Source of the DNA: Acidobacteriota bacterium
GTDB taxonomy: Bacteria > Acidobacteriota > Thermoanaerobaculia > Gp7-AA8
Length of the DNA: 42,477 nt
Assembly: GCA_019247495.1 (NCBI GenBank)
Contig: JAFAOU010000135.1
Coordinates: 1 to 42,477, forward strand
Direction: 5' to 3'
Position 1 is the first letter of the stretch. Every line of letters begins with the position of its first letter. The notes below the pieces were generated by a model. That model saw only the letters and a list, made by a program, of their open reading frames with translations. It was not told the origin of the DNA and ran no database searches. Below are positions 7,423-15,711 of this stretch, piece by piece. The translations under genes were made by a program, and so were the position numbers.

Positions 7423-7812
7423 TTACGTGGCCGGCTCGCGAACCTGAATCACATTGCCTTCCGGATCGTGTCCGTCGCAGGCGCGGAACCCGCGCGCTTC
7501 CCACTCATGTCGCGGAGACTTGATCGCGCCGCCATTCGCGGCGGCCAGCGAGCGCGCCGCGGCGATACTGGCAACAGGCAGGCAGAGCTTGACGTACGAA
7601 TCCTCACGCACAGAAATCGCGTCGGGAGCGACGCGCGGCTCGCCGGAAAGAGCGTGAATCACAAGCTGCAGACCGTCGATCTCCATGACTGCGTAGCCTT
7701 CATCCTCGATCAGGACATCCATCGATGCCACTTCACGATAGAACGTACTGGCCCGGCGCACATCGGCAACGAAGACGACCACGCTGGGCTTCGGTTTGTC
7801 GGACACCACCAC
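7423..7812 (-). CDS. VOC family (glyoxalase-fold) protein
   Basis: 129 residues: VVVFVADVRRASTFYREVASMDVLIEDEGYAVMEIDG, then a second half ending ACDGHDPEGNVIQVREP. The last motif DPEGNVIQV is the usual VOC ending, but without a clear metal-binding Glu in the last strand. The start is one of three successive GTG codons (7806-7812) after an AAAGGAG site; which one is used cannot be decided by eye. It converges with the secreted-protein gene. Substrate unknown. Confidence 0.83.
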   Translation of the reverse strand: MVVSDKPKPSVVVFVADVRRASTFYREVASMDVLIEDEGYAVMEIDGLQLVIHALSGEPRVAPDAISVREDSYVKLCLPVASIAAARSLAAANGGAIKSPRHEWEARGFRACDGHDPEGNVIQVREPAT

Positions 7813-7848
7813 TCCTTTCTTCGCTGCCGGCGTGCGATCCGCCGGCCA

Positions 7849-8850
7849 TCACTGAGGCGTGAAGATCTGTACGCGCTGCGATTCGTTGTCGGTCAGCGTC
7901 AGCAGCGCCCAGACAGGACTCGCGCTCTCGACTTCGATGCGCACTCGTTCATGCGAACGCACCTCGGGCGCCTCGAGCAGGCCGGCCAGCGTCACCGTCC
8001 CAAGCGTGTCGACGTCGGTCGGAAAATAGTGAGGAATCAACCACTCCTTCAGCACTTCGCCGGAGGCGTTGTCCTTCACCCGCACGGTCACGCTATACCA
8101 GCGTGTGTAGACGCGAAGTGTCGAACGGAATCGCGAGCTCGTCGGGATCGAGGACAGCCAGACCTTCTTCTGTTGAAAGTCGCGCGACCGGAGGACCGGG
8201 ATTTCGGTCCCGGGACCGTCAGGATCGCGCGACATCTCACGCAAGCGCACGGTGAAGTGCAATCGGTCCGCGTGATCGGCGGGCGGCCGCAAGGTCATGA
8301 GGGGATAGTCAGGAAAATCCGACCACGGCTCGATCCGCATCGACGCATGCGGCGGAACCCGCCGCGCGCCCTGACTGCAGTCGGACCAGAGACCGATGAA
8401 ATTGCAAAGCTCCGCGTCGACTGGAACGGTGTCGTCCGAATCGTTGTAGACAGAAATCTCACTCATCCACCGCGTGCCGTAATTCGCATCGATGGGCTTA
8501 TAGGCGATCGGGATAAGGATCTCTTCGAGCACCGGCGCGTACGCGAATGGGAGATAGGTGCTAAGGAACACGCCGCCGTCGATCATCGTCACGTCGACGA
8601 CTCCAGTGGCATGCGGCGGAGCCACGGCTTTTACGTTATCGGGATCGACCACGGTGACCCGCGGCGAAGGAACACCGCCGAAGAAAACCTGCGGCGACCT
8701 GAACCGGTAAAAGTTGTTCGTCCGAATGGTGACCTCGACTCCCCCCGCCGGCACCGAGTAGTTGGGAGAGCACGAGAGATTTCCGTTCGACGGCTGGCCG
8801 GCCGCCACGGTCGCAATCAGGGCAAGGAGCGCACAGGAGATGAGTCGCAT
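7849..8850 (-). CDS. Secreted protein with N-terminal IPT/TIG domain
   Basis: 333 residues from the ATG at 8850, chosen for the signal peptide MRLISCALLALIATVAAG; the longer open frame upstream has no such signal. Residues about 27-95 (YSVPAGGVEVTIRTNNF then VFFGGVPSPRVTVVDPDNVKAVAP) match an IPT/TIG immunoglobulin-like fold. The rest is beta-rich, with lines such as WMSEISVYNDSDDTVPVDAELC, a pattern seen in secreted proteins of Acidobacteria. Role unknown, probably at the cell surface or secreted. Divergent from the transglutaminase-like gene, with a 115-base shared upstream region. Confidence 0.75.
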   Translation of the reverse strand: MRLISCALLALIATVAAGQPSNGNLSCSPNYSVPAGGVEVTIRTNNFYRFRSPQVFFGGVPSPRVTVVDPDNVKAVAPPHATGVVDVTMIDGGVFLSTYLPFAYAPVLEEILIPIAYKPIDANYGTRWMSEISVYNDSDDTVPVDAELCNFIGLWSDCSQGARRVPPHASMRIEPWSDFPDYPLMTLRPPADHADRLHFTVRLREMSRDPDGPGTEIPVLRSRDFQQKKVWLSSIPTSSRFRSTLRVYTRWYSVTVRVKDNASGEVLKEWLIPHYFPTDVDTLGTVTLAGLLEAPEVRSHERVRIEVESASPVWALLTLTDNESQRVQIFTPQ

Positions 8851-8965
8851 GATCGGTTGGCTTCCGATGGATGAGGATACGCCCCGAGCTGATTTCACGT
8901 ACAGAACGAACATCACAGGATGCTGTTCGCCGCACTCTGCTAACCTCACCATCTTGAAAAATTTA

Positions 8966-9577
8966 ATGGATTGGTCGCCGGACGAACGGCGGATTCTGGC
9001 GGGACTAAAGACGCCTGCGCACATCCAGCAGTTTCTTGACGAGCTGGATTACGACCCACGAGGCGGCGCCGCCTCTCCACGTGCAGTGATGAAGAGCGGA
9101 CGCGCGCAATGCTTCAGCGGCGCCCTCTTCGCCGCCGCCGCGCTTCGGGAGCTCGGCCATCCGCCGCGCATCATGTACATGGACGCCGCCAGCGACGACG
9201 GCCACTGCCTGGCGCTCTACGAAACCGGCGGGCTCTGGGGCGCTGTGGCGAAATCGAACTTCACCACAATCCGCTCCCGCGAAGCGATCTACCCCTACAT
9301 CGCCCTCGGACTCAGCTACTTCGACGGCTTCTTCAACGTCTACGGCAAACGATCCATGCGCGCCTTCACCGTCCCCGTCGAGTTGGAGCGATTCGAGCCT
9401 CGGGGATGGCGCTTCAGTGGAGGCCAGTTGATGTACATCGACCGCGCCATCGACGACGCACCGCGCGCCTGGAAATTGCCGCGCAAACGAATCGCCGGCG
9501 TCAGCAAGGTTTCTGAACAACTGCGGGCAGCAGGCCTGGCCGGCGCAAACCCAGCCGGACTATGGCGGCGTTCGTAA
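8966..9577 (+). CDS. Transglutaminase-like (cysteine protease fold) protein
   Basis: 203 residues from the ATG at 8966. The likely catalytic triad is visible: Cys in GRAQCFSGALFAAAALR, His in DDGHCLALY, and a third polar residue in WGAVAKSNF. This order (Cys on a helix after a short loop, then His on a strand) is that of transglutaminase-like proteins. No signal peptide is seen, so it is probably cytoplasmic. The second half (YPYIALGLSYFDGFFN, SMRAFTVPVELERF) is conserved-looking but not assignable. The open frame extends upstream past 8966 without a domain or ribosome site. Confidence 0.65.
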   Translation: MDWSPDERRILAGLKTPAHIQQFLDELDYDPRGGAASPRAVMKSGRAQCFSGALFAAAALRELGHPPRIMYMDAASDDGHCLALYETGGLWGAVAKSNFTTIRSREAIYPYIALGLSYFDGFFNVYGKRSMRAFTVPVELERFEPRGWRFSGGQLMYIDRAIDDAPRAWKLPRKRIAGVSKVSEQLRAAGLAGANPAGLWRRS

Positions 9578-9586
9578 ACCCTTCCA

Positions 9587-10018
9587 CTAACGCGACGGTA
9601 GTTGACCCTTTCCTGCTGCATAAAACGTAAGTGCAAGAAGAATTGCGATGACCGCGGAAAAGATAGCAGGCGCCGCAAAAATGAATTTCCAGGACAGGAA
9701 TCCGCTCACGATGGACGCGACGAAGAACGAGACGACCATCGGGCGGATGCGAATAGGATCAACCTTCGCGATTGTCGCGAGCTGCCAGAGCAGAACGGCC
9801 TGCAAGAGCAGAAAGACGCCGACGCTGAAACCCAATCCGAGGTAGAAATCGAGGTAGCTACGGCTAACGCCGCCGGCATCGAAGTGATAGGAGCGCATTG
9901 CGCGAAGGACATCGGTTTCTCCGACTGGAGACCACGAATTCGCTCCGCCAAGCGTATGCAGTACCGCGAATAACAACGAAATGATCGCCGTGATCCGCAG
10001 TAAGAGTACTGGTTTCAT
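9587..10018 (-). CDS. Small four-helix membrane protein (paralogue of 5844-6254)
   Basis: 143 residues with four membrane segments: ITAIISLLFAVLHTLGG, VGVFLLLQAVLLWQLA, PMVVSFFVASIVSGFL and ISAVIAILLALTFYAAG-like. It shares the LFAxxHTxG opening, a DFYLGLGF motif and helix positions with the gene at 5844-6254. Function unknown. It converges with the transglutaminase-like gene, ten bases between stops. Confidence 0.7.
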   Translation of the reverse strand: MKPVLLLRITAIISLLFAVLHTLGGANSWSPVGETDVLRAMRSYHFDAGGVSRSYLDFYLGLGFSVGVFLLLQAVLLWQLATIAKVDPIRIRPMVVSFFVASIVSGFLSWKFIFAAPAIFSAVIAILLALTFYAAGKGQLPSR

Positions 10019-10049
10019 TTTTCCGCCTTCGCCCGCTGCGAGCTCTTAT

Positions 10050-10466
10050 TCATGCGCTTCTTCGCGGGCTTCTTTGCTCCTGCGCAGCCAGCGCGCTAAT
10101 CGAGACGTAGTATCCATCTGGATCCCTGAGCGAGAACTTCCACGTTTGCGTATTCGGGTTCACGTTTGGCTCCTCTTCGAACCGATCGACGAGAGCACGT
10201 GCCCGCTTCAGCGCGTTGTCGAAATCGTCGACGCGGAAAAACAAGAGGATCCCGTTGCCAGGCGGCGCCTCGTCCGGACTTCTCAGAGAGGGATGCTCGT
10301 GAGCACCCCACTGGTGCATGCAGAGCAAGACGGTTCCATCCGTGTCGGCGATTTGACCAAAGTAGTCGTGAGCCGGAGCCGTCGCGGGCTGACCGAAGAG
10401 CGACTGATACCATTTGAAGCTCCTGGCAACGTCGCTGACGCCGATGATCGTCCACGTGCGTTTCAT
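10050..10466 (-). CDS. VOC family (glyoxalase-fold) protein
   Basis: 138 residues from the ATG at 10466 (MKRTWTIIGVSDVARSFKWYQSLFGQ). The second half contains GNGILLFFRVDDFDNALKRARAL and the ending FSLRDPDGYYVSISAL, both typical of the fold. The open frame continues about 630 bases upstream, but nothing there resembles a domain, so the shorter start is taken. Substrate unknown. Confidence 0.85.
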   Translation of the reverse strand: MKRTWTIIGVSDVARSFKWYQSLFGQPATAPAHDYFGQIADTDGTVLLCMHQWGAHEHPSLRSPDEAPPGNGILLFFRVDDFDNALKRARALVDRFEEEPNVNPNTQTWKFSLRDPDGYYVSISALAAQEQRSPRRSA

Positions 10467-10649
10467 CGCTGTTCCGCTCTTACCTAATGGCTTGGATTCA
10501 CGCGTGATAGTAGCGCAACCGCGATCAGGTATGACGTTCACGCCTGCCGTGTAAACAAGAGCGCTTGACGGCCATCCAATGCCATCGAAGCCCCGGAAAC
10601 CCAATCCGTTATTCGCCCGGTAAAACGTTTGATTGAGGAAGGAAGAGGT

Positions 10650-11216
10650 ATGAAAAAACGAATCATCGTCGCCATGCTGTTCATCGCAACCACACTTTCC
10701 ATCACCGCCATAGCGCAGGCCGCGCGCGTGCGCGTGGTCCACACGCGGGGGAATCGCGTTCGGGTTACCGTGCGGCCCGGGTTCCCGATCCGCCGCACGC
10801 TCCCCGAGGTCGTCATCAGGCCCGGCGTGGCCTTCCGCGTCGCGCCGCGCGTCTACCTGGCGCCGGTCGTCTTCACCGCTGCGGTCGTAGCGTCGCTGCC
10901 GCCCGCCAGCGCGCGCGCATGGAGCGACACGACGACGATCGAGCGGGAAGATGGCTGGACCGAGTTCGCCATGAATGTCGACCGGCGCGGAAGCGGAATG
11001 CTGCTGCAGATCGACAAGGGAACCGCGCAGATCAGTTTCGCCGAGATCGTCTTCGAGAATGGCGATACACAGGTTGTCGATTTCAATGACAAGACCCACG
11101 CGCGCGGCATCTATTCATTCCTCGACTTCAAGGACGGCCGCAAGGTCGACCACGTCCGGGTCGTAGCCAGGGCGGATTCCGAGCTGAGCGAAATCTCGAT
11201 GCATCTCGTCTCCTGA
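10650..11216 (+). CDS. Secreted protein of unknown function
   Basis: 188 residues from the ATG at 10650, with a strong purine-rich site (ggaagagg) five bases upstream. It has an N-terminal signal peptide (MKKRIIVAMLFIATTLSITAIAQA). A basic, Val-rich stretch follows (RVRVVHTRGNRVRVTVRPGF), then a Val/Ala hydrophobic segment near residues 70-90. The C-terminal half, from about residue 97 (WTEFAMNVDRRGSGMLLQID), is beta-rich and resembles a small beta-sandwich with repeated polar turns. No named domain recognised. A hairpin at 11227-11256 probably ends the transcript. Confidence 0.7.
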   Translation: MKKRIIVAMLFIATTLSITAIAQAARVRVVHTRGNRVRVTVRPGFPIRRTLPEVVIRPGVAFRVAPRVYLAPVVFTAAVVASLPPASARAWSDTTTIEREDGWTEFAMNVDRRGSGMLLQIDKGTAQISFAEIVFENGDTQVVDFNDKTHARGIYSFLDFKDGRKVDHVRVVARADSELSEISMHLVS

Positions 11217-11226
11217 TTGACAGTTC

Positions 11227-11256
11227 TCGCGGAGGTCTGCGTTCAGGCCTCCGCGA
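11227..11256. terminator. Probable terminator hairpin
   Basis: The arms tcgcggagg (11227-11235) and cctccgcga (11248-11256) form a perfect 9-bp stem just after the secreted-protein gene. No T-run follows, so it may be a factor-dependent or simply stabilising 3' end. Confidence 0.5.
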
Positions 11257-11343
11257 AGGACGTTATGCCTCCCCTTCGAATCGTCCTCGGAAGAGCGAGG
11301 TGTCCCCCTCCTTCGAAATCGCGCTGCCAAGACGCAGCCAGCT

Positions 11344-11394
11344 AACGATAAAAACATATTGACAAACGATAAATGCGAACCTACGATGAGGGCA
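11344..11394 (+). promoter_or_regulatory. Promoter with paired direct-repeat operator before the DUF2975/XRE genes
   Basis: A consensus -35 box TTGACA (11359-11364), exactly 17 bases, then a -10 box TACGAT (11382-11387). Two identical 9-mers, aacgataaa, at 11344-11352 and 11365-11373 flank the -35 box with 21-base spacing (two helical turns), which fits a dimeric repressor. Expected transcription start is at or next to the ATG at 11394, so the message would be leaderless. Confidence 0.7.
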
Positions 11395-11894
11395 TGCAGA
11401 AAGCGCCAGCGATCAAACGAAGCTCGACCGTATTTCTTCAGGCCGTCATCGTACTCATAGGCATCGGCACCCTTGCTCTCATGCTTTGGGAACCTCATCT
11501 CGAGGGCAGGAACGCGCATGCCACGACCTTTGAGATTTACTTCAAGGACCCCTTCCTGGCGTACGCGTATCTCGCGTCCATTGCGTATTTCTCGGCGCTC
11601 TTTCAAGCGTTCCGGTTGCTCGGATACATCGGACGAAATCAAGTATTCTCGCTGGATTCCGTCAGAGCCCTGCGGACAATCAAATATTGCGCAATATCCC
11701 TGGTCGCATTGATCGGAGCGGCTGTCGCTTACATATTCATAGCGATGCGCGGCAAGGATGACATTGCCGGCGGTGTTGCAATGGGTCTAGCGATGATCTT
11801 CATCTCCATCGTAATCGCCACTGCGGCAGCGGTTTTCGAGCGGCTTCTGCAAAACGCGGTGGATATGAAGTCCGAGAACGACTTAACCGTATAG
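11394..11894 (+). CDS. DUF2975 family membrane protein
   Basis: 166 residues from the ATG at 11394; an earlier in-frame ATG at 11373 lies between the -35 and -10 boxes and cannot be transcribed from that promoter. Four hydrophobic segments (STVFLQAVIVLIGIGTLALML, YLASIAYFSALFQAF, YCAISLVALIGAAVAYIFIAM, GVAMGLAMIFISIVIATAAAVFERLLQ) and the ending VFERLLQNAVDMKSENDLTV match the DUF2975 family. Members commonly sit, as here, directly before a small XRE regulator (4 bases between genes) and are thought to work with it. What they sense is unknown. Confidence 0.85.
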   Translation: MQKAPAIKRSSTVFLQAVIVLIGIGTLALMLWEPHLEGRNAHATTFEIYFKDPFLAYAYLASIAYFSALFQAFRLLGYIGRNQVFSLDSVRALRTIKYCAISLVALIGAAVAYIFIAMRGKDDIAGGVAMGLAMIFISIVIATAAAVFERLLQNAVDMKSENDLTV

Positions 11895-11898
11895 AGCC

Positions 11899-12102
11899 AT
11901 GGCCATCATCATCAACATCGACGTCATGTTGGCGAAAAGGAAAATGAGCGTCACCGCGCTCGCCGAAAAAGTCGGCATCACAATGGCGAATATCTCGATA
12001 TTGAAAAACGGTAAGGCCAAGGCCATCCGCCTTTCGACCCTGGAAGCAATCTGCAGTGCGCTCGACTGTCAGCCTGGAGATATTCTGGAATATAAAGATT
12101 AG
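11899..12102 (+). CDS. Small XRE/Cro-CI family transcriptional regulator
   Basis: 67 residues, essentially one helix-turn-helix domain. ALAEKVGITMANISILKNGKAKAIRLSTLEAIC gives the recognition unit, and the end (LDCQPGDILEYKD) is typical of the YozG-like group. It has no ribosome site of its own and starts 4 bases after the DUF2975 gene, so it is translationally coupled. The direct repeat around the promoter is the natural candidate for its binding site, giving autoregulation (inferred). Confidence 0.9.
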   Translation: MAIIINIDVMLAKRKMSVTALAEKVGITMANISILKNGKAKAIRLSTLEAICSALDCQPGDILEYKD

Positions 12103-12350
12103 TCGAGGGCCGCAGTGCCTTTTTCAAAGCTCGCCGGCGTCGAGCCGCACGCCAAATGTAGCGTACTTGCACTAGTTGAGCGTTTCCCCCGTGCACCGGC
12201 CTCCCGCGAACGGTCGATCGCCGATACGAAACATCGCAACGCCTCGGATCTTGCGCAGCAGATCGAGCACGGCACCATGCGGAATTACCTCGCGACAGAC
12301 AAATCGATACTCCTTACCCATGACGCCCGCGAGTTTGCTACCTTGCGCGG
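12103..12350. other. Gene-poor gap
   Basis: 248 bases between the XRE gene and the VWFA-domain gene. A minus-strand open frame (12172-12321, 49 codons) is present, but it has no good ribosome site and no recognisable family, so it is not called. No repeat or promoter is evident. Confidence 0.5.
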
Positions 12351-14000
12351 ATGCGCCCATTCCTGCTCCTCCTCGCACTGGCCGTGCTCCCGCTGCAGGC
12401 TCAGATGCCGGTCATCGAATCGATCGAGGTACGCGTCGTCAACGTCGACGTGGTCGTTACCGATCGAGGCGGCAAGCCGGTCAAGGGACTGACGAAGGAA
12501 GACTTCGAGATTCTCGAGGACAAGCGGCCGCAGAAGATCACGAACTTCTACGAAGTCCGCAGCGGGGAGCCGGTGCCGGCAATCGAGCAGACGACGCAAT
12601 CGGCGCCTGTACCCGCCGCGAAGCCGCGCAACTTCATCCTGTTCGTCGACAACCGGGCCATGCATCCTTTGCTCCGCAAGCAGGTCATCGCGGAGCTGAA
12701 GAAGTTTGTCGACGAACGACTGCGGCCCGAGGATCACGCGACGGTGATCAGCTGGTCGGGTAGATTGAATATCGACGCTCCGCTGACCACCGACAGGGGC
12801 ACGCTGCACGCGGCGCTCGACAGGATCGCGAACAACGGCACGCCCGCTTCGGGCAAGAGCGAGTTTCAGGCGCTGCAGCAGCAGTGTACGCAGCTCCTGA
12901 ATTTCGCGAAGAGCGGGCGGATGCCGTTCCGCCTGGCGTACGAGGAGTGCATCGACGACGCGCGCATCGAGACGCAGCGGGTGCTGCTCTTCTCGCGCGC
13001 GGTGCTCAACGCGCTGGAAGTGGCGATGTCGACCGTGGCTGGCGTCGACGGCAAAAAGATCGTGGTGATGGCCGGCACCGAGCTGCCGGTCCGTCCCGGC
13101 ACGGACATGTACAACTGGGCGAATTCGATCTTCACGCGCTACATGCAGGGGTTCGACGCCGCGATCGCGCATCCGCAGGAAGAGGCGTACGCGCAGCGGA
13201 AGATCCTGGAGGACCTCGGCCGCAGCGCGAACGCAAACGGCGCGACGCTGTACATGCTGTCGGTCCTGATGCCGACGGACAACTACACGGCGGTGAGCGG
13301 CACCGGCACCGAGGACAACGGGGCGGACGCTGCGCGGTCGAGCAATACCGAGGAGGCGCACGAGCTTTTGGCGAAGGCCACAGGTGGGGCGGCGGGACCG
13401 ATGTCGGGCATCGGGCGGCTGTTCAACACGATCAGCACCGATCTCGACTCCTACTACTCGCTCGGTTACCGGCCATCCGACGAGCTGAAGGGCACGCGCC
13501 CGATCACCGTGCGGATGAAAAACAACAATTACACGGCGCGAGCGCGGCAGAGCTACACGCCGAAGACATTCGACGATGAGATGGCGGACCGTGTGGTCGC
13601 GAACATTTTCACGCCGGCGCGCGCGAACGACTGGCAGGTGCAGCTCCGCACCAGCGCGCCGCGGCTCGTCGAGCGCGGGCGATACGCGGTCAACATCGAG
13701 GTGCTAGCCGACGCGCGCAGCCTCACCCTGGTCCCGCAGGACAACGGCGAACTGGCCGGCGTGTTCAAGGTGTTCGTGGCGGTCGACACGCCGCAGGGCG
13801 CGCTGTCGACGACCTTCCGCCAGCCGAACGAGGTGCGGATCAAGTCCGCTGAGCTAAAGGGATTCCGCGAAACGCCGCTGTCGTTCACGGCGACGCTGAC
13901 GGTGCGGGAGGGGGAGAACCTGATCTCGGTCGGTATGCTCGATCACCTCGGGCAGCATGCGGGATTCGCGCGGGCGACCGTGGTGGCAGCGCCAAAGTAG
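12351..14000 (+). CDS. Secreted VWFA-related domain protein (acidobacterial type)
   Basis: 549 residues with a signal peptide (MRPFLLLLALAVLPLQAQ). Residues about 20-60 hold the characteristic start VRVVNVDVVVTDRGGKPVKGLTKEDFEI followed by EDKRPQKITNFYEV. A von Willebrand factor A-like Rossmann domain follows, in which NFILFVDNRAM replaces the usual DxSxS metal site. A region near residues 365-385 reads LDSYYSLGYRPS, diagnostic of this family. The C-terminal 150 residues are beta-rich. Members are abundant in Acidobacteria; their role (perhaps adhesion or matrix binding) is unproven. The absent DxSxS suggests metal binding is lost. Confidence 0.88.
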   Translation: MRPFLLLLALAVLPLQAQMPVIESIEVRVVNVDVVVTDRGGKPVKGLTKEDFEILEDKRPQKITNFYEVRSGEPVPAIEQTTQSAPVPAAKPRNFILFVDNRAMHPLLRKQVIAELKKFVDERLRPEDHATVISWSGRLNIDAPLTTDRGTLHAALDRIANNGTPASGKSEFQALQQQCTQLLNFAKSGRMPFRLAYEECIDDARIETQRVLLFSRAVLNALEVAMSTVAGVDGKKIVVMAGTELPVRPGTDMYNWANSIFTRYMQGFDAAIAHPQEEAYAQRKILEDLGRSANANGATLYMLSVLMPTDNYTAVSGTGTEDNGADAARSSNTEEAHELLAKATGGAAGPMSGIGRLFNTISTDLDSYYSLGYRPSDELKGTRPITVRMKNNNYTARARQSYTPKTFDDEMADRVVANIFTPARANDWQVQLRTSAPRLVERGRYAVNIEVLADARSLTLVPQDNGELAGVFKVFVAVDTPQGALSTTFRQPNEVRIKSAELKGFRETPLSFTATLTVREGENLISVGMLDHLGQHAGFARATVVAAPK

Positions 14001-14203
14001 CGCTCCGGTTTGGCGTGCGACGCTGCGGCTGCAACGGGGAGTCAGACGGACCCGTTCGCCGCCTTTGAGTTCGCTCCGGCCGACGTGAACTCCTGACTCG
14101 CGAGACTGCGACGTCGCGCTCGAGGTGGCCGGACGTTCCTCGCAGATGATCACGACGACCGGCAACGCACAAGCGGATCGCCGAGCGGCGTAAGCATTGG
14201 AAG

Positions 14204-14662
14204 TCAATCACGAACGGCTGACTGTTGCCGGAGCTCTTCGGCAAGCCCGATGAGAATTCCTTCGGGGCCGCGGATGTAGCAGAGCCGATAAATGTCTTCG
14301 TACTGGACCACTTCGCCGACGAGCTCCGCGCCGCGTTTTCCGAGCCTGGCCAGCGTGTCGTCGATGTTCTCCACGGTGAACATGACGCGCAGGTAACCAA
14401 GAGCATTCACCGGGGCACTGCGGTGATCAGCGACCACCGCCGGCGCGAGGAATCTGGAGATCTCCAGCCGGCTGTGACCGTCCGGCGTACGCATCATGGC
14501 AATCTCGACGCGCATGTCGCGCAACCCAGTAACGCGACCCGCCCACTCACCCTCGATTGGGGCACGCCCCTCGAGTTCGAGGCCAAGTTCGGCGAAAAAT
14601 TCAATGGCAACCTCGATGTCTTCTACGACGATGCCGACATTGTCCATACGCTTGACCGTCAC
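14204..14662 (-). CDS. VOC family (glyoxalase-fold) protein
   Basis: 152 residues from a GTG at 14662, preceded by AGGAGG at a five-base spacing. The domain starts RMDNVGIVVEDIEVAIEFFAELGLELEG, includes VEIAMMRTPDGHSRLEISRF (a Glu in the middle strand), and ends YRLCYIRGPEGILIGLAEEL. The final strand carries Glu, so metal binding is plausible, unlike in several neighbours. First of a run of minus-strand small genes. Substrate unknown. Confidence 0.87.
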   Translation of the reverse strand: MTVKRMDNVGIVVEDIEVAIEFFAELGLELEGRAPIEGEWAGRVTGLRDMRVEIAMMRTPDGHSRLEISRFLAPAVVADHRSAPVNALGYLRVMFTVENIDDTLARLGKRGAELVGEVVQYEDIYRLCYIRGPEGILIGLAEELRQQSAVRD

Positions 14663-14683
14663 GATGCCTCCTCTGGGTCCTGC

Positions 14684-15052
14684 TCAGCGGTACTCATTCT
14701 CCGTCAGAGGAATCACCCAGGCGCGCCGCTCAGCGATCTTGCCTTCACGCATGACGAATACCTCCGCCATCGACATGCGCATCTCCCCTCCCGCCGCGCG
14801 CTTCGCCGTGCCGGTGAGCTCTGCCATGACGACGTCGCCCTGCTCCACCACACGAACCACCTGGAGCTCGGGAGGGTCAATGAACTCGGGCGCGCCATCA
14901 ATGGCTTTATCGTAGGCATCTTTGCCGCTCAATTGGAAAGCGCCAAAGACAGTCCATTTGATGTCATCAGTGAGGCACGAAAGGATCTGCTCGTGATCAT
15001 TCCTGCGGAAGCCGTCCAGATACGCGTTTACGGTCGTGATGTTCTGCGACAT
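14684..15052 (-). CDS. SnoaL/NTF2-fold protein
   Basis: 122 residues. The fold signature is clear: VNAYLDGFRRNDHEQILSCLTDDIKWTVFGAFQLSGKDAYDKAI at the N-terminus, and the final strands AEVFVMREGKIAERRAWVIPL. This is the ketosteroid-isomerase-like nuclear transport factor 2 family; substrate and activity are not determined by sequence. The ATG at 15052 follows an AAGGAA site. It is 21 bases upstream of the VOC gene on the same strand, so the two probably form an operon. Confidence 0.85.
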   Translation of the reverse strand: MSQNITTVNAYLDGFRRNDHEQILSCLTDDIKWTVFGAFQLSGKDAYDKAIDGAPEFIDPPELQVVRVVEQGDVVMAELTGTAKRAAGGEMRMSMAEVFVMREGKIAERRAWVIPLTENEYR

Positions 15053-15182
15053 ATGATTTTCGTTCCTTCGTTCACATTAACGGATGAATGCGAGCTCGCG
15101 TGCGCCGTCCGTCGAACACGCCGCCGCGCGGCGCAGTTCATCGAACCGCCGAAGTGAGCGGCCGCTCGGTCGAGCAATTCGT

Positions 15183-15653
15183 TTACTCCCACTCTTTTTT
15201 CAGCATCAGCTCGTCGATCCTGTAGGCGTGAAGCATCTCGTGAATCAGCATGTGCCTGAACATGATATGCACCGAGTAGTGGCTGAAGGCCTCGTGCTCG
15301 GCAGTCCGCTGCCAATCCTCCGGGGATAGCTCCTTCAACCGCTTGACAGTCAGAGCCCGCTCCCGCGCGTACTGGCTCAGCGCTTCGTCCAGATCCATGC
15401 TCAGTAGCGAGCCCGCCTCCTCGTCAGGTGATGGCTCTATCGACTTTATCCGGGGGAACGGGTCAGAGAGCATCAACTCCAGGCGCGCGAGGAATGCCAT
15501 ATGACCGCCGGATATGTGGCAGGCATGCTCGTGGGCGGACCACTTATCCGGCGCAGGGCGGCGCTTGAGGTTCTCGGGCGGCACCTCGCGGACGAGCCCA
15601 ATGATGATGCCGGGCGCCGCTTCTAACGATGCGATCAACGTTTGCGTGTCCAT
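15183..15653 (-). CDS. DinB/YfiT-like four-helix-bundle protein
   Basis: 156 residues from the ATG at 15653 (MDTQTLIASLEAAPG), which follows a strong GGAGGAGAT site; a longer start at 15683 is less likely. The motifs APDKWSAHEHACHISGGHMAFLARLELML, and the later HIMFRHMLIHEMLHAYRI, give the three histidines typical of DinB-family metal binding. Such proteins are thiol-dependent metalloenzymes or of unknown role. About 130 bases separate it from the SnoaL gene. Confidence 0.87.
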   Translation of the reverse strand: MDTQTLIASLEAAPGIIIGLVREVPPENLKRRPAPDKWSAHEHACHISGGHMAFLARLELMLSDPFPRIKSIEPSPDEEAGSLLSMDLDEALSQYARERALTVKRLKELSPEDWQRTAEHEAFSHYSVHIMFRHMLIHEMLHAYRIDELMLKKEWE

Positions 15654-15711
15654 AATCTCCTCCGAGGCGCCGCCGTATGTCACTTCGCTGAAGGTGAAAG
15701 ACGAACTGCAA

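Noticed and set aside
7468..8874. A 468-codon plus-strand frame opposite a VOC gene and the IPT/TIG protein.
   Set aside because: Antisense to genes with clear domains and a signal peptide.
12172..12378. Minus-strand small ORF (about 49-68 codons) before the VWFA gene.
   Set aside because: Overlaps the start of the VWFA gene, no good ribosome site, no recognised family.
14001..14203. Weak inverted repeat (gagtcag / ctgactc) after the VWFA gene.
   Set aside because: Only seven bases pair across about 50 bases; could easily be chance.
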